The notes under the pieces were generated by a model, which saw nothing but the letters and a program-made list of their open reading frames with translations, was not told the DNA's origin and did not search any database. Position numbers and translations under genes: made by a program. A stretch of DNA of 64,000 nt, from contig JADKBR010000001.1 of NCBI GenBank assembly GCA_016714975.1, forward strand, positions 310,001-374,000, given 5' to 3'. Origin of the DNA: Candidatus Dechloromonas phosphorivorans. Its GTDB lineage: Bacteria; Pseudomonadota; Gammaproteobacteria; Burkholderiales; Rhodocyclaceae. Below, one piece after another: positions 26,640 through 36,069 of this stretch; the stretch's first letter is position 1; the number at the start of each line of letters is the position of its first letter.

Positions 26640-27712
26640 ATGTCGCTGACCGTCGACGACTTCGACTTTCCCTGCCATCCGAACTGATCGCCCAACACCC
26701 GGCGCCCGAGCGCACCGGCAGCCGGTTGCTGCATGTCTGCGGTCGACAGCGTTTTGACCGCAAATTCGCTGACCTGCCCGGACTGTTGCGTGCCGGCGAC
26801 CTGCTGGTCTTCAACGATACGCGCGTCATCAAGGCGCGGTTCTTCGGGCAAAAGGACAGCGGCGGCCAGGTAGAGGTCATGCTCGAACGCATCGTCGATG
26901 CGACCCATGGCATCGCCCAGATCCGCGCCAGCAAGTCGCCGAAACCGGGTACCTGGCTGAAGCTGGCCGACGCCTTTGAGGTCGTCGTCACCGGGCGGGC
27001 CGGGGCGAGCGGCGAATTCTTCGCCCTGGAACTGGTCGACCGCGCCCCGAATGAGGTGCCCTTGGGCTACAACAGCCTTTGGGACCTGGCCGAGCAGTAC
27101 GGCAAGCTACCGCTGCCTCCCTACATCGAACACCCGGCCGACAACGCCGACGAATCGCGTTACCAGACGGTCTATGCCCGCGCGCCGGGCGCCGTCGCCG
27201 CCCCCACCGCCGGCCTGCATTTCGACGAGGCGATGCTGGACACGCTGCGGACGCAAGGCGTCACCACCGCCTTCCTGACCCTGCACGTCGGCGCCGGGAC
27301 CTACCAGCCGGTACGCGTCGACAAGATCGCCGACCACCGGATGCACAGCGAGCGCTTTGACATCCCGCCCGCCACCGCTGACGCCATTGCCGCCACCCGA
27401 GTCGCCGGCGGGCGCGTCGTTGCCGTCGGCACGACCAGCCTGCGCGCGCTCGAGTCGGCCGCCTTGATCGATGGCAGCGTGCGCCCCGGCCCGGCCGAGA
27501 CCGCCATCTTCATCACGCCCGGCTATTGCTTCAAGGTCGTCGACCGCCTGCTCACCAACTTCCACCTGCCGAAATCGACGCTGCTGATGCTGGTTTCGGC
27601 CTTCGCCGGTTACGATGCCATCCGTGCCGCCTACACCCATGCGGTCGCCGAGCGCTACCGCTTCTTCAGCTACGGCGATGCGATGCTCCTGGAAAGATCC
27701 GATGCAGTTTGA
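26640..27712 (+). CDS. queA: tRNA preQ1(34) S-adenosylmethionine ribosyltransferase-isomerase QueA (frameshifted near start)
   Basis: QueA builds epoxyqueuosine on tRNA position 34. The body (IAQHPAPERTGSRLLHV, FNDTRVIKARFFG, APTAGLHFDEAMLD, GTYQPVRVD, NFHLPKSTLLMLVSAF) is a normal QueA. The expected N-terminus MSLTVDDFDF starts at ATG 26640 but is in another frame; one missing C in TTTCCC (26667-26672) would restore ...FDFPLPSELIAQ. Alternatively translation could begin upstream in the body frame, but no homologous start exists there. A sequencing indel is likely. The gene overlaps tgt by 11 bases. Confidence 0.88.
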
Positions 27713-28811
27713 ACTCATCACCACCGACGGCGCCGCCCGCCGCGGAACGCTGACGCTGGCCCACGGCACCGTCCAGACCCCGGTCTTCATGCCGGTCGGC
27801 ACCTACGGCACGGTCAAGGCGATGACCCCGCAATCGCTCGACGACATCGGCGCGCAGATCTGCCTCGGCAACACCTTCCACCTCTGGCTGCGCCCGGGGC
27901 TGGATGTAATCCACGCCCACTGCGGTCTGCACGATTTCATGGGCTGGCACAAGCCGATCCTCACCGATTCCGGCGGTTTCCAGGTCTTTTCGCTCGGCGC
28001 CATGCGCAAGATCAGCGAGGAAGGCGTCAAGTTCAACTCGCCGATCGATGGCGCGAAGCTCTTTCTGACGCCGGAAATCTCGATGCGGATCCAACACGTG
28101 CTGAACTCCGACATCGTCATGATCTTCGACGAATGCACGCCCTACCCGGCGACGCGAAACGAAGTCGCGAATTCGATGCGCCTGTCGCTGCGCTGGGCGC
28201 AACGCAGCCGCGACGAGCACAACAGGCTGGAAGCCACGAACGCCCTCTTCGGCATCGTCCAGGGCGGTATGTACGAGGATCTGCGCGACGAGTCGCTGGC
28301 CGCGCTCGACGCCATCGGCTTCGACGGCATGGCCATCGGCGGCCTCTCGGTCGGCGAACCGAAGGACGAGATGGCGCGCATCCTCACCCACGTCGCCCCG
28401 AAATTGCCGGTCGGCAGGCCGCGCTACCTGATGGGCGTCGGCACGCCGGAAGACCTGGTGCATGCTGTCAAGGCCGGCATCGACATGTTCGACTGCGTGA
28501 TGCCGACGCGCAACGCGCGCAACGGCCACCTGTTCACCCGCTTCGGCGACATCAAGATCAAGAACGCCCGGCACAAGACCGACACCGGCCCGCTCGACCC
28601 GAGCTGCACCTGCTATACCTGCACGCATTTCAGCCGCGCCTACCTGCACCACCTGTTCCGCGCCCGCGAAATTCTCGGCAGCATGCTCAACACCATCCAC
28701 AACCTGCATTTCTACCAGACGATGATGGCCGAAATGCGTGCCGGAATCATGGCAGGCAGCCTCGACATTTGGAGAGCACGCTTTGCGCATGATCGAACGT
28801 CCGGGCAGTGA
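27702..28811 (+). CDS. tgt: tRNA-guanine transglycosylase
   Basis: 369 residues. It exchanges guanine 34 for preQ1 in tRNAs for Asp, Asn, His and Tyr. The catalytic segment ILTDSGGFQVFSL, the second aspartate region MFDCVMPTRNARNG and the zinc site CTCYTCTHFSRAYLHH are all intact. Start ATG 27702 lies inside the queA end; the queA-tgt-yajC-secD-secF order is the classic proteobacterial arrangement. Confidence 0.96.
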   Translation: MQFELITTDGAARRGTLTLAHGTVQTPVFMPVGTYGTVKAMTPQSLDDIGAQICLGNTFHLWLRPGLDVIHAHCGLHDFMGWHKPILTDSGGFQVFSLGAMRKISEEGVKFNSPIDGAKLFLTPEISMRIQHVLNSDIVMIFDECTPYPATRNEVANSMRLSLRWAQRSRDEHNRLEATNALFGIVQGGMYEDLRDESLAALDAIGFDGMAIGGLSVGEPKDEMARILTHVAPKLPVGRPRYLMGVGTPEDLVHAVKAGIDMFDCVMPTRNARNGHLFTRFGDIKIKNARHKTDTGPLDPSCTCYTCTHFSRAYLHHLFRAREILGSMLNTIHNLHFYQTMMAEMRAGIMAGSLDIWRARFAHDRTSGQ

Positions 28812-28854
28812 TAGAATCACGCGTTTTTATTCTCAGCTATCTGGAGTTCTGATC

Positions 28855-29181
28855 ATGATTAGTCTTGCCCACGCCCAAGCTGCCGGTGCCTCCGCCGATC
28901 CGACCGGCAGCCTGATGCAGTTTCTGCCAATGATCCTGATGTTCGCCGTGCTGTGGTTCCTGATGGTGCGCCCACAAATGAAGAAGGCCAAGGAACACAA
29001 GGCACTGCTGTCCGCGCTGGCCAAGGGCGACGAAGTGGTCACCCAGGGTGGGATTCTCGGCCGGATCACCAAGGTTGACGAAAGCTATGTGACCGTTGAA
29101 ATCGCCGCCGGCACCGAAGTGATCGTGCAGAAGCCGTCAATCAGTCTGGTTCTGCCCAAGGGCACGCTGAAGTCGCTCTAA
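28855..29181 (+). CDS. yajC: Preprotein translocase subunit YajC
   Basis: 108 residues with one N-terminal transmembrane helix (FLPMILMFAVLWFLMV) followed by the RPQMKKAKEHKALLSAL segment and a small beta domain (GDEVVTQGGILGRI). It is an accessory of SecDF-YidC. Start ATG 28855 has GGAG nine bases upstream. Confidence 0.95.
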   Translation: MISLAHAQAAGASADPTGSLMQFLPMILMFAVLWFLMVRPQMKKAKEHKALLSALAKGDEVVTQGGILGRITKVDESYVTVEIAAGTEVIVQKPSISLVLPKGTLKSL

Positions 29182-29190
29182 TCACCCCGG

Positions 29191-29211
29191 AAGGCGGCTT
29201 CTGGCCGCCTT
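29191..29211 (+). terminator. Short hairpin between yajC and secD (weak terminator or processing site)
   Basis: AAGGCGGC-TTCTG-GCCGCCTT followed by TCTTGCC. The stem is 8 bp but the U tract is poor, so partial termination within the operon is more likely than a full stop. Confidence 0.45.
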
Positions 29212-29229
29212 TCTTGCCTTGAAGCCGCC

Positions 29230-31146
29230 ATGAATCGCTACCCCCTCTGGAAGTACATCACCGTCGCCATCGCGCTGGTGCTGGGCTTCGTCTATACCCT
29301 GCCCAACTTCTTCGGCGAATCGCCGGCGGTGCAGGTCTCGAGCGCCAAGGCCACGATCAAGGTCGACGACAAGGCCAGAGCCCGCGTCGAGGAAGCCCTG
29401 AAAACGGCCGGCATCACGAACAACGGCATCCAGCTCGACTTCAACGGGGTCAAGACCCGGCTTGCCGACACCGATACCCAGCTGCAGGCGAAGGACGTCC
29501 TCGAGAAGACCTTCAATCCGGATCCCGCCGACCCGCAGTATGTCGTCGCGCTGAACCTGCTTTCCGCCTCGCCGCAGTGGTTGACCGCATTGCGCGCCTT
29601 GCCAATGTACTTGGGCCTCGACCTGCGCGGCGGCGTGCACTTCCTGCTGCAAGTCGACATGAAAGGCGCGCTGACCAAGCGTCTCGACTCCCTGTCAGCC
29701 GACCTCCGCACTGTCCTGCGCGACAAGAACCTGCGCCATGCCGGCATCGGCCGCGAGGGCGATCGCTTGGTCATCAAGTTCCGCGAAGTCGATGTCCGCG
29801 ACAAGGCGCGCAACGTGATCGGCGACAGCCAGCCCGACCTGATCGTCACCGAGCAGGGCGAAGGCAGCGACCTCAGGCTGGTCGCCACGCTGAAACCGGA
29901 GGCCCAGAAGAGGATCGGCGAATTCGCGCTCAAGCAGAACATCACGACGCTGCACAACCGGATCAACGAACTCGGCGTCGCCGAACCGGTCATTCAGCAG
30001 CAAGGCTCCGACCGTATCGTCGTCCAGTTGCCGGGCGTGCAGGACACCGCCAAGGCCAAGGACATTCTCGGCCGGACCGCGACCCTCGAAATTCGCATGG
30101 TCGACGATTCCCCGGGGGCGCTCGAAGCCGCACTGGGTGGCACCCCGCCGTTCGGCACCGAAGTTTACAACGAGCGTGGCGGCCAGCCGCTGCTGGTCAA
30201 GAAGCAGGTCGTCCTGACCGGCGACCGCCTGACCGACGCGCAGCCCGGCTTCGACAACCAGACGCAGGAGCCGGCCGTCCACCTGACCCTCGACTCGGCC
30301 GGCGCCCGCATCTTCAAGGACATCACCCGCGACAATGTCGGCAAGCGCATGGCCATCCTGCTGATCGAGAAGGGCAAGGGTGAAGTCGTCACCGCACCGG
30401 TCATCCGCACCGAGATCGGTGGCGGCCGCGTCCAGATTTCCGGCCGCATGAGCAGCATGGAAGCGAACGACACCGCGCTGCTGCTGCGCGCCGGTTCGCT
30501 GGCGGCGCCTATGGACATCATCGAGGAACGCACCATCGGCCCCAGCCTCGGCGCCGACAACATCAGGAAGGGTTTCCACTCGACGATGTGGGGCTTTGCC
30601 GCCATCGCCCTGTTCATGATTCTCTACTACCAGATGTTCGGCGTCGTGTCGGTGCTGGCGCTGGCCTCCAACCTGCTCTTCCTGGTCGCCATCCTGTCGC
30701 TGCTCCAGGCCACGCTCACGCTGCCCGGCATCGCCGCCATCGCCCTGACGCTCGGCATGGCGATCGACGCCAACGTGCTGATCAACGAGCGCATCCGCGA
30801 GGAACTGCGCGCCGGCATGCCACCGCAGGCGGCGATCTCGGAAGGCTACGAGCGCGCCTTCGGGACGATTCTCGACTCCAACATCACGACGCTGATCGCC
30901 GGCCTCGCCCTGCTGATCTTCGGCTCCGGGCCGATCCGTGGCTTTGCCGTGGTGCACTGCCTCGGCATCCTGACCTCGATCTTTTCGTCGGTGGTCGTCT
31001 CGCGCTCGCTGGTGAACCTGATCTACGGTCGCCAGAGAAAGCTGACCAGGGTCGCCATCGGGCAGATCTGGAAACCTGGCAGCAGCACCGACACGGCTGC
31101 GACCATAGAGTCAACGGCTGGCCCTAGGGTCAACGGCCAGAAATAA
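29230..31146 (+). CDS. secD: Protein translocase subunit SecD
   Basis: 638 residues. The N-terminal helix (YPLWKYITVAIALVLGFVYTLPN), periplasmic P1 domain with GLDLRGGVHFLLQVD, and C-terminal RND-type membrane part (ASNLLFLVAILSLLQATLTLPG, GMAIDANVLINERIREEL) are complete. SecD with SecF uses the proton gradient to pull exported proteins out of the Sec channel. The secF start follows 12 bases after its stop. Confidence 0.96.
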   Translation: MNRYPLWKYITVAIALVLGFVYTLPNFFGESPAVQVSSAKATIKVDDKARARVEEALKTAGITNNGIQLDFNGVKTRLADTDTQLQAKDVLEKTFNPDPADPQYVVALNLLSASPQWLTALRALPMYLGLDLRGGVHFLLQVDMKGALTKRLDSLSADLRTVLRDKNLRHAGIGREGDRLVIKFREVDVRDKARNVIGDSQPDLIVTEQGEGSDLRLVATLKPEAQKRIGEFALKQNITTLHNRINELGVAEPVIQQQGSDRIVVQLPGVQDTAKAKDILGRTATLEIRMVDDSPGALEAALGGTPPFGTEVYNERGGQPLLVKKQVVLTGDRLTDAQPGFDNQTQEPAVHLTLDSAGARIFKDITRDNVGKRMAILLIEKGKGEVVTAPVIRTEIGGGRVQISGRMSSMEANDTALLLRAGSLAAPMDIIEERTIGPSLGADNIRKGFHSTMWGFAAIALFMILYYQMFGVVSVLALASNLLFLVAILSLLQATLTLPGIAAIALTLGMAIDANVLINERIREELRAGMPPQAAISEGYERAFGTILDSNITTLIAGLALLIFGSGPIRGFAVVHCLGILTSIFSSVVVSRSLVNLIYGRQRKLTRVAIGQIWKPGSSTDTAATIESTAGPRVNGQK

Positions 31147-31158
31147 GGAAAGACGGTC

Positions 31159-32103
31159 ATGGAATTCTTCCGGATCCACAAAGACATCCCCTTCATGCGC
31201 CATGCGCTGAAGTTCAACATCATTTCGCTGCTCACCTTCCTGCTCGCAGTGGCTTTTCTGTTCGGCAAGGGCCTTCACCTGTCGGTGGAATTCACCGGTG
31301 GCACGCTGATCGAGGTCGCCTACCAGCAGGCGGCCGATCTCGAGAAGATTCGCAGCGCGCTCGGCAAGTCCGGTTTCAACGACTACTCGGTGCAGAATTT
31401 CGGATCGTCGCGGGACGTCATGATCCGCCTGCCACTCAAGAGCGACCAGAACACGTCGCAGCTTGGCGAATCGGTCATGAAGTCGCTGGAAGCCGAAGCG
31501 CCTGGAGCGCAATTGCGGCGGGTCGAGTTCGTCGGCCCGCAAGTCGGCAAGGAACTCGCCGAAAATGGCGCCATGGCCCTGCTGCTTGTCGTCATCGGCA
31601 TCGTCATCTACCTCGCCTTCCGCTTCGAATGGCGTTTCTCGGTATCGGCGATCATCGCCAACCTGCACGACGTGGTGATCATCCTCGGGTTCTTCGCCTT
31701 CTTCCAGTGGGAATTCTCGCTGTCGGTACTGGCCGCCGTGCTCGCCGTTTTGGGGTACTCGGTCAATGAATCGGTTGTCGTCTTCGACCGCGTGCGTGAA
31801 ACCTTCAGGAAGGTACGCGGACTGACCACCCCGCAGGTGCTCGACCATGCCATCACCAGCACGATCAGCCGGACGATAATCACGCACGGGAGTACACAGC
31901 TGATGGTGCTCTCGATGTTGATCTTCGGCGGCGAAACCCTGCATTACTTTGCCATGGCGCTGACCATCGGCATCTGCTTCGGCATCTACTCGTCGGTGCT
32001 GGTCGCCAGCCCGCTGGTCATGTGGCTGGGCGTTTCGCGCGAGCAGTTCATCCGGCAGACGAAGGTCATCGAAGGCGCCAACGAGGACGGCGCAGTCGTC
32101 TGA
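31159..32103 (+). CDS. secF: Protein translocase subunit SecF
   Basis: 314 residues. It has the family hallmarks: VEFTGGTLIEV near residue 50, the membrane segment YLAFRFEWRFSVSAIIANLHDVV, and GYSVNESVVVFDRVRE. The full-length gene is intact here. Its last 377 bases (31728-32104) occur a second time at 36070-36446. Confidence 0.96.
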   Translation: MEFFRIHKDIPFMRHALKFNIISLLTFLLAVAFLFGKGLHLSVEFTGGTLIEVAYQQAADLEKIRSALGKSGFNDYSVQNFGSSRDVMIRLPLKSDQNTSQLGESVMKSLEAEAPGAQLRRVEFVGPQVGKELAENGAMALLLVVIGIVIYLAFRFEWRFSVSAIIANLHDVVIILGFFAFFQWEFSLSVLAAVLAVLGYSVNESVVVFDRVRETFRKVRGLTTPQVLDHAITSTISRTIITHGSTQLMVLSMLIFGGETLHYFAMALTIGICFGIYSSVLVASPLVMWLGVSREQFIRQTKVIEGANEDGAVV

Positions 32104-32104
32104 C
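31728..32104 (+). repeat. Long direct repeat, copy 1 (3' end of intact secF)
   Basis: 377 bases align without any gap to 36070-36446, the same strand, offset 4342. I count 16 mismatches (about 96% identity), 13 of them silent in the secF frame. Identity ends one base after the stop codon on the right and at an ACTGGCC on the left. The two copies bracket the CYTH/Ppx/membrane-protein module. Confidence 0.95.
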
Positions 32105-32126
32105 TGATTGTCGCGGTCGACACTAG

Positions 32127-32151
32127 AAAGCCACCGGTTTCCGGTGGCTTT
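32127..32151 (+). terminator. Rho-independent terminator after secF
   Basis: AAAGCCACCGG-TTT-CCGGTGGCTTT, an 11-bp stem followed by TTGTTTCTT. It also lies just downstream of the convergent CYTH gene and may terminate both. Confidence 0.9.
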
Positions 32152-32178
32152 TTGTTTCTTAGCGGCTGGCGAAGTCGC

Positions 32179-33034
32179 TCAGCCGGCCAGGCCCTCCTTC
32201 TTGAGCCGGGCGCTGAAGAACTCCAGGGTGCTCTTGGTCTTGGCCGCCTGCTCGGCGCCGAGCGCGATGCCGTGGCGGGCAAGGTAGTCCTTGAACTCGG
32301 CGGCGGCCTGGAAGGCTTCTTTCGGCAGGCACTTGGTGGAAATTTCCAGTATGCGCGAACCATCGGGATAGAGCCACAATTCGACCGTGATCGGGCGGTC
32401 GAAGTCCTTCGCCCAGTGCTTGGCCTTGAGCAGGAAGGTGGGTCCGAGGAGGACCAGCTTGTCCATCGTCAGGCCCTCCGGCGCGTGCTCGTCATAGAAG
32501 GCACGCTGCCCCCTGGAGAAGAGCTTGCGCAGGGGCAGCTTGCCCGAAGTCACGTCGAGCACCTCCTGCCCGGTGCAAAGCCCCTTGAAAGAAGCCGAGC
32601 AGACGAACCCGCCCGGCATCAGGTCCACCTCGATCTTGAAGGACGCCGAACGCCGCAGTTCCGGGTCGATCGTGGCCGGGTCCACAGGGCGCAGCTTGAT
32701 GACCGTATCGCCGTCCCCGCCCTGGATCCGCCGGGCCCGGACGACGACGCCGGCCCGGTACAAATCCAGGTCGGGCGTATCGAAGAAGAATGCCTGCCGC
32801 GGCTGCGCTTCGACCGGGTCGAGCCCGATGCTCTTGAGCGTCGCACGCTGGCCGGTAGCAGGCACGGACAACTTGAGTTCGATGCTGGTCGCCCCCTTGC
32901 CGAGGTTTGAGGATCTCCATCAGGCCCTCCTGCGAAACTGGTTTCGCCAGCGCTGGCTGTTGAACCTTCGCTGCCCTCGCGGGCTTTGCACGGGCCGCAG
33001 GTTTCGCGGGGGTTGTGGATGTCGTGGTAGTCAT
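32179..33034 (-). CDS. CYTH domain protein (inorganic triphosphatase-like), frameshifted
   Basis: CYTH enzymes cleave triphosphate or related phosphoanhydrides in the cytoplasm. An alanine/lysine/proline-rich N-terminus (ATG 33034, SD AGGA) leads into the tunnel domain: SIELKLSVP near residue 50 (the family's ExExK-like motif), RQAFFFDTPDLDLYRAGVVVRAR, VIKLRP and KIEVDL. The two parts are in different frames; one extra C in the AAACC stretch (about 32903-32909) accounts for it, giving ...MEILKLGKGATSIELKL. The C-terminal half (DRPITVELWLYPDGSRILEIS) is intact. No CHAD domain follows. It is co-directional with the Ppx-type gene 57 bases upstream, pointing to polyphosphate or triphosphate metabolism. 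Confidence 0.75.
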
Positions 33035-33091
33035 GGTCTCTATCCTTTTCGTTCAAAGTGGTCACGAAATCCTTATCGGGCAGCGCCTTGT

Positions 33092-34585
33092 TCAGGCATC
33101 GAAGCGCTCGGCCAGCACGCCGTGGCGCAGGCCGCGGTCGCTGACGGCAAAGCTGTGCTTCCCAAGCTTCTCCATCACCGTCCGGACGATACAGGCGCCG
33201 GCAAGGATGACTTCGGCCCGCTTCGGCTGCAGGCCGACGATGGCGCGGCGGGCATCGGCATCGAGCGAGCGGTAGAGCTCGATCTGGCGATCGATCTCGG
33301 CGCGGTCGAGGACGCTGGCCTGAACGACCGCAGGGTCATAGGTGGCGAGGCGATGACTGACCGCGGTGATATTGGTCACCGCGCCGCCCATCGCGACCAG
33401 CGCATCGGGAACCGGGCGCCCGTCGATGCGTGCGAGGTCGGCCGAGATTGCCGCCATGGCCTCGCCCAGAACCTCGGGCGAAACGGCGCGGTCGAGTCCG
33501 TAGCGCTCGGTGTAGCGCACGGCTCCGACATCGACACTGAAGCGCTCGTCCACGACGGAGTCGTGCCCGAAGGTGAACTGGGAACTGCCGCCGCCCGTGT
33601 CGAATACGACCAGCGAGCCCTGGTTCAATCCGAGGCCGGCCTTTGCCGCCACGTAGGCCAGCCGGCTTTCCTCTTCGCCCGAGATCACCTCGATGCGAAC
33701 GCCGGTGCGCGCCTGGATGGCATCCACCACTTCGTTGCCGTTCTTGGCGATCCGCAGGCCGGCCGTGCCGACGGCAGCGATCGCCCGCACGCCGTGCCGC
33801 TTCGCCTCCTCGGCCATGGCAGCGATGGCGGCGACGGCCCGTTCGAGCGCAGCGTCGATGATCACGCCCTGCTGGTCGAGTCCCTCGCCGAGGCGCGTCA
33901 CTTCGGCGCGGTCGGCGACGGTGCGCCAGCGTCCGGCGCCGTCGCGCTCGCCGATGTGGAACTTGATGGAATTGGTGCCGGCATCGATGACGGCGTAGCG
34001 CTCCGGCTCGTCATCGATCAGGGCGGCCAATGCGCGTGGATAACTGGTGTTCGTGTAGCCGCCCAGGCCGAGTTCCCGGACGGCACGGATGACCCCTTCG
34101 GCATCGGTAGACTCGACGGCGATCGTGCAAGTGGGCTTGCCGTTCGCCACGACTTCGGACAGTTCGGCCGTGCAGCCGCCAACCGTGTAGCGGGTCCGCC
34201 GCTTATGGACCTTCACCATGCGAATGGCACCGCCCGGCCTGGCGAAGTCTTCGCTGAATTCGTCGAGCGTGTAGCTGGCGCGGAGCGGAGTCGGGATCGG
34301 CAACCCGAGCGCTTCGAGCACCTTCTCCGCCTCGGCTGCCGGAAGCGGGAAGCCGGCCTTCATGACCGGCGTCCACTGCTCGAGGCCATCGGCATTGACC
34401 TCGCGCAGCACCTTGATGTCCATCAGCGCATCGCGGACCTTGACGTTGTCGCCGGCGCCGGAGAGCAGGTAGATCTCGTCGCTTTCCTGGACGCCATTCG
34501 GATCAAGCTGCGCCAGCCGCCCCTCCGCCTCGCCGAAGCGCTGGCCAAATGAACGCCATTCCCAGCGCGGTGTGATTTCAGCCAT
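33092..34585 (-). CDS. Ppx/GppA phosphatase with an N-terminal CYTH-like domain
   Basis: 497 residues in two parts. Residues from about 195 form an ASKHA-fold exopolyphosphatase/pppGpp phosphatase: RYAVIDAGTNSIKFHIGE (phosphate 1), GEEESRLAYVAAKAGL, and VVFDTGGGSSQFTFG (phosphate 2). The first 190 residues (WEWRSFG, VKVRDALMDIKVLREV, EQWTPVMKAGFPLP, RRTRYTVGGCTAELSEV) resemble a CYTH-type triphosphate tunnel domain, with alternating charged strands; this assignment is from pattern only. The Ppx part is shorter than E. coli Ppx and lacks the HD-like C-terminal extension. The likely role is polyphosphate or ppGpp turnover. Confidence 0.8.
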   Translation of the reverse strand: MAEITPRWEWRSFGQRFGEAEGRLAQLDPNGVQESDEIYLLSGAGDNVKVRDALMDIKVLREVNADGLEQWTPVMKAGFPLPAAEAEKVLEALGLPIPTPLRASYTLDEFSEDFARPGGAIRMVKVHKRRTRYTVGGCTAELSEVVANGKPTCTIAVESTDAEGVIRAVRELGLGGYTNTSYPRALAALIDDEPERYAVIDAGTNSIKFHIGERDGAGRWRTVADRAEVTRLGEGLDQQGVIIDAALERAVAAIAAMAEEAKRHGVRAIAAVGTAGLRIAKNGNEVVDAIQARTGVRIEVISGEEESRLAYVAAKAGLGLNQGSLVVFDTGGGSSQFTFGHDSVVDERFSVDVGAVRYTERYGLDRAVSPEVLGEAMAAISADLARIDGRPVPDALVAMGGAVTNITAVSHRLATYDPAVVQASVLDRAEIDRQIELYRSLDADARRAIVGLQPKRAEVILAGACIVRTVMEKLGKHSFAVSDRGLRHGVLAERFDA

Positions 34586-34828
34586 GACCTGTACTCCCCG
34601 AGAAAACTATTGACCCAGCCTCGCTGGTACCCGGGAATGGCACGCCGAGCAGACAACCAGCCATGAGGCATCCAGCTCCCATAAGTAACTCATGTTAGAC
34701 CGGAATTTCGCATATTGCCAGACCCATCATCCCTGATGCCGATAGGCTATGCAGAATAGTCCGCAGGGAGCAATATATGAACAACGAGCTTGCGACAAGC
34801 GGATGTCAGCATCAAGAGGAGACGGGAA

Positions 34829-36046
34829 ATGAAAGCCCGCACAGCGGAACCTTCCGAAGGTTGGGATCTCCTGAGGAATCCCCCCGAGTTCTCGCTCGTC
34901 CTCGGCGGGCCGCTCTTCCAGCTTTTCCGGCGGGCGCACCTGACCGACGACGCGCTGATGATGGTGCGCCAGCGCATCATCGTCATCGCGCTGTTCGCGT
35001 GGCTGCCGCTGCTGCTGCTCTCGGGGCTCGAAGGAAACCTGTGGGGCGGCAGCACAGGCGTGCCGTTCCTCTTCGACGTCGAAGTCCACGTCCGCTTCCT
35101 TGTGGCGCTACCTCTGTTGATCGCCGCCGAACTGGTGGTGCACCGGCGCATGCGGCCCCTGCTGCAGCAGTTCCTTGAACGAAACATGATACCCGGGAAC
35201 GCCATGGCGCGTTTCGAGGCAGCCGTCGCTTCGGCGTTCCGGCTGCGCAATTCGGTGCTCGCCGAAGTGCTGCTGATCGCCTTCGTCTATGGAGTCGGCA
35301 TCCTGGTCGTCTGGCGCCAGTACATCGCGCTCGACACTGCGACGTGGTACGCGACCCCGTCCGCCGCGGGTTCGCAGTTCTCGCTCGCCGGCATGTGGTA
35401 CGCCTACCTGAGTGTGCCGATCTTCCAGTTCCTGTTGCTGCGCTGGTATTTTCGACTGTTCATCTGGGCACGTTTCCTCTGGCAGGTGTCGCGCATCGAG
35501 TTGAGCCTGGTTCCCACGCATCCCGATTGCCTCGGCGGCCTGGGTTTCATTTCCGCCCAGCTCTACGCCTTCAGTGTCCTCGCCGTGGCGCATGGCGCCC
35601 TGCTTGCCGGCAACCTGGCCAACCGCATCTTCTTCCTGGGGGCCACGCTGCCACAGTTCAAGGTCGAAATTGCCCTCGTGGTCATCCTGATGCTGTGCGT
35701 GATCCTCTGCCCGCTCCTGGTCTTTGCGCCGCAGCTTGCCCAGGCGAAGCGCACGGGTTCGCGCGAATACGGCACGCTGGCCGAGCGCTACGTGCGCGAA
35801 TTCGATGCCAAATGGCTGCGCGGCGGCGCGCCGGCGGATGAGCCGCTCATCGGCAGCGCCGACATCCAGTCCCTCGCCGACATGGGAAACAGCTTCGCGG
35901 TCGTCCAGAACATGCGCATCGTGCCGATCAAACGGGACGATGTCCTGCGCCTTGTGGGCGCCACGCTGGCGCCGATCGTGCCGCTCGCGCTGACCATGAT
36001 GTCGCTGGAAGAATTGCTGAAAAAGCTTATGGGGGTGTTGTTCTAG
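34829..36046 (+). CDS. Multi-spanning inner membrane protein of unknown function
   Basis: 405 residues with about six to seven hydrophobic segments (IIVIALFAWLPLLLLSG, FLVALPLLIAAELVV, VLLIAFVYGVGILVVW, MWYAYLSVPIFQFLLLRWY, IALVVILMLCVILCPLLVF, and a C-terminal VGATLAPIVPLALTMM). A conserved-looking SRIELSLVPTHPDCLGGLGFI loop precedes the middle helices. I do not recognise the family. Start ATG 34829 follows a GAGGAG-like ribosome-binding site. It is divergent from the Ppx-type gene and lies inside the module bounded by the two secF ends. Confidence 0.7.
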   Translation: MKARTAEPSEGWDLLRNPPEFSLVLGGPLFQLFRRAHLTDDALMMVRQRIIVIALFAWLPLLLLSGLEGNLWGGSTGVPFLFDVEVHVRFLVALPLLIAAELVVHRRMRPLLQQFLERNMIPGNAMARFEAAVASAFRLRNSVLAEVLLIAFVYGVGILVVWRQYIALDTATWYATPSAAGSQFSLAGMWYAYLSVPIFQFLLLRWYFRLFIWARFLWQVSRIELSLVPTHPDCLGGLGFISAQLYAFSVLAVAHGALLAGNLANRIFFLGATLPQFKVEIALVVILMLCVILCPLLVFAPQLAQAKRTGSREYGTLAERYVREFDAKWLRGGAPADEPLIGSADIQSLADMGNSFAVVQNMRIVPIKRDDVLRLVGATLAPIVPLALTMMSLEELLKKLMGVLF

Positions 36047-36069
36047 GGAATCGGCAGGAGCGCTGGCAC

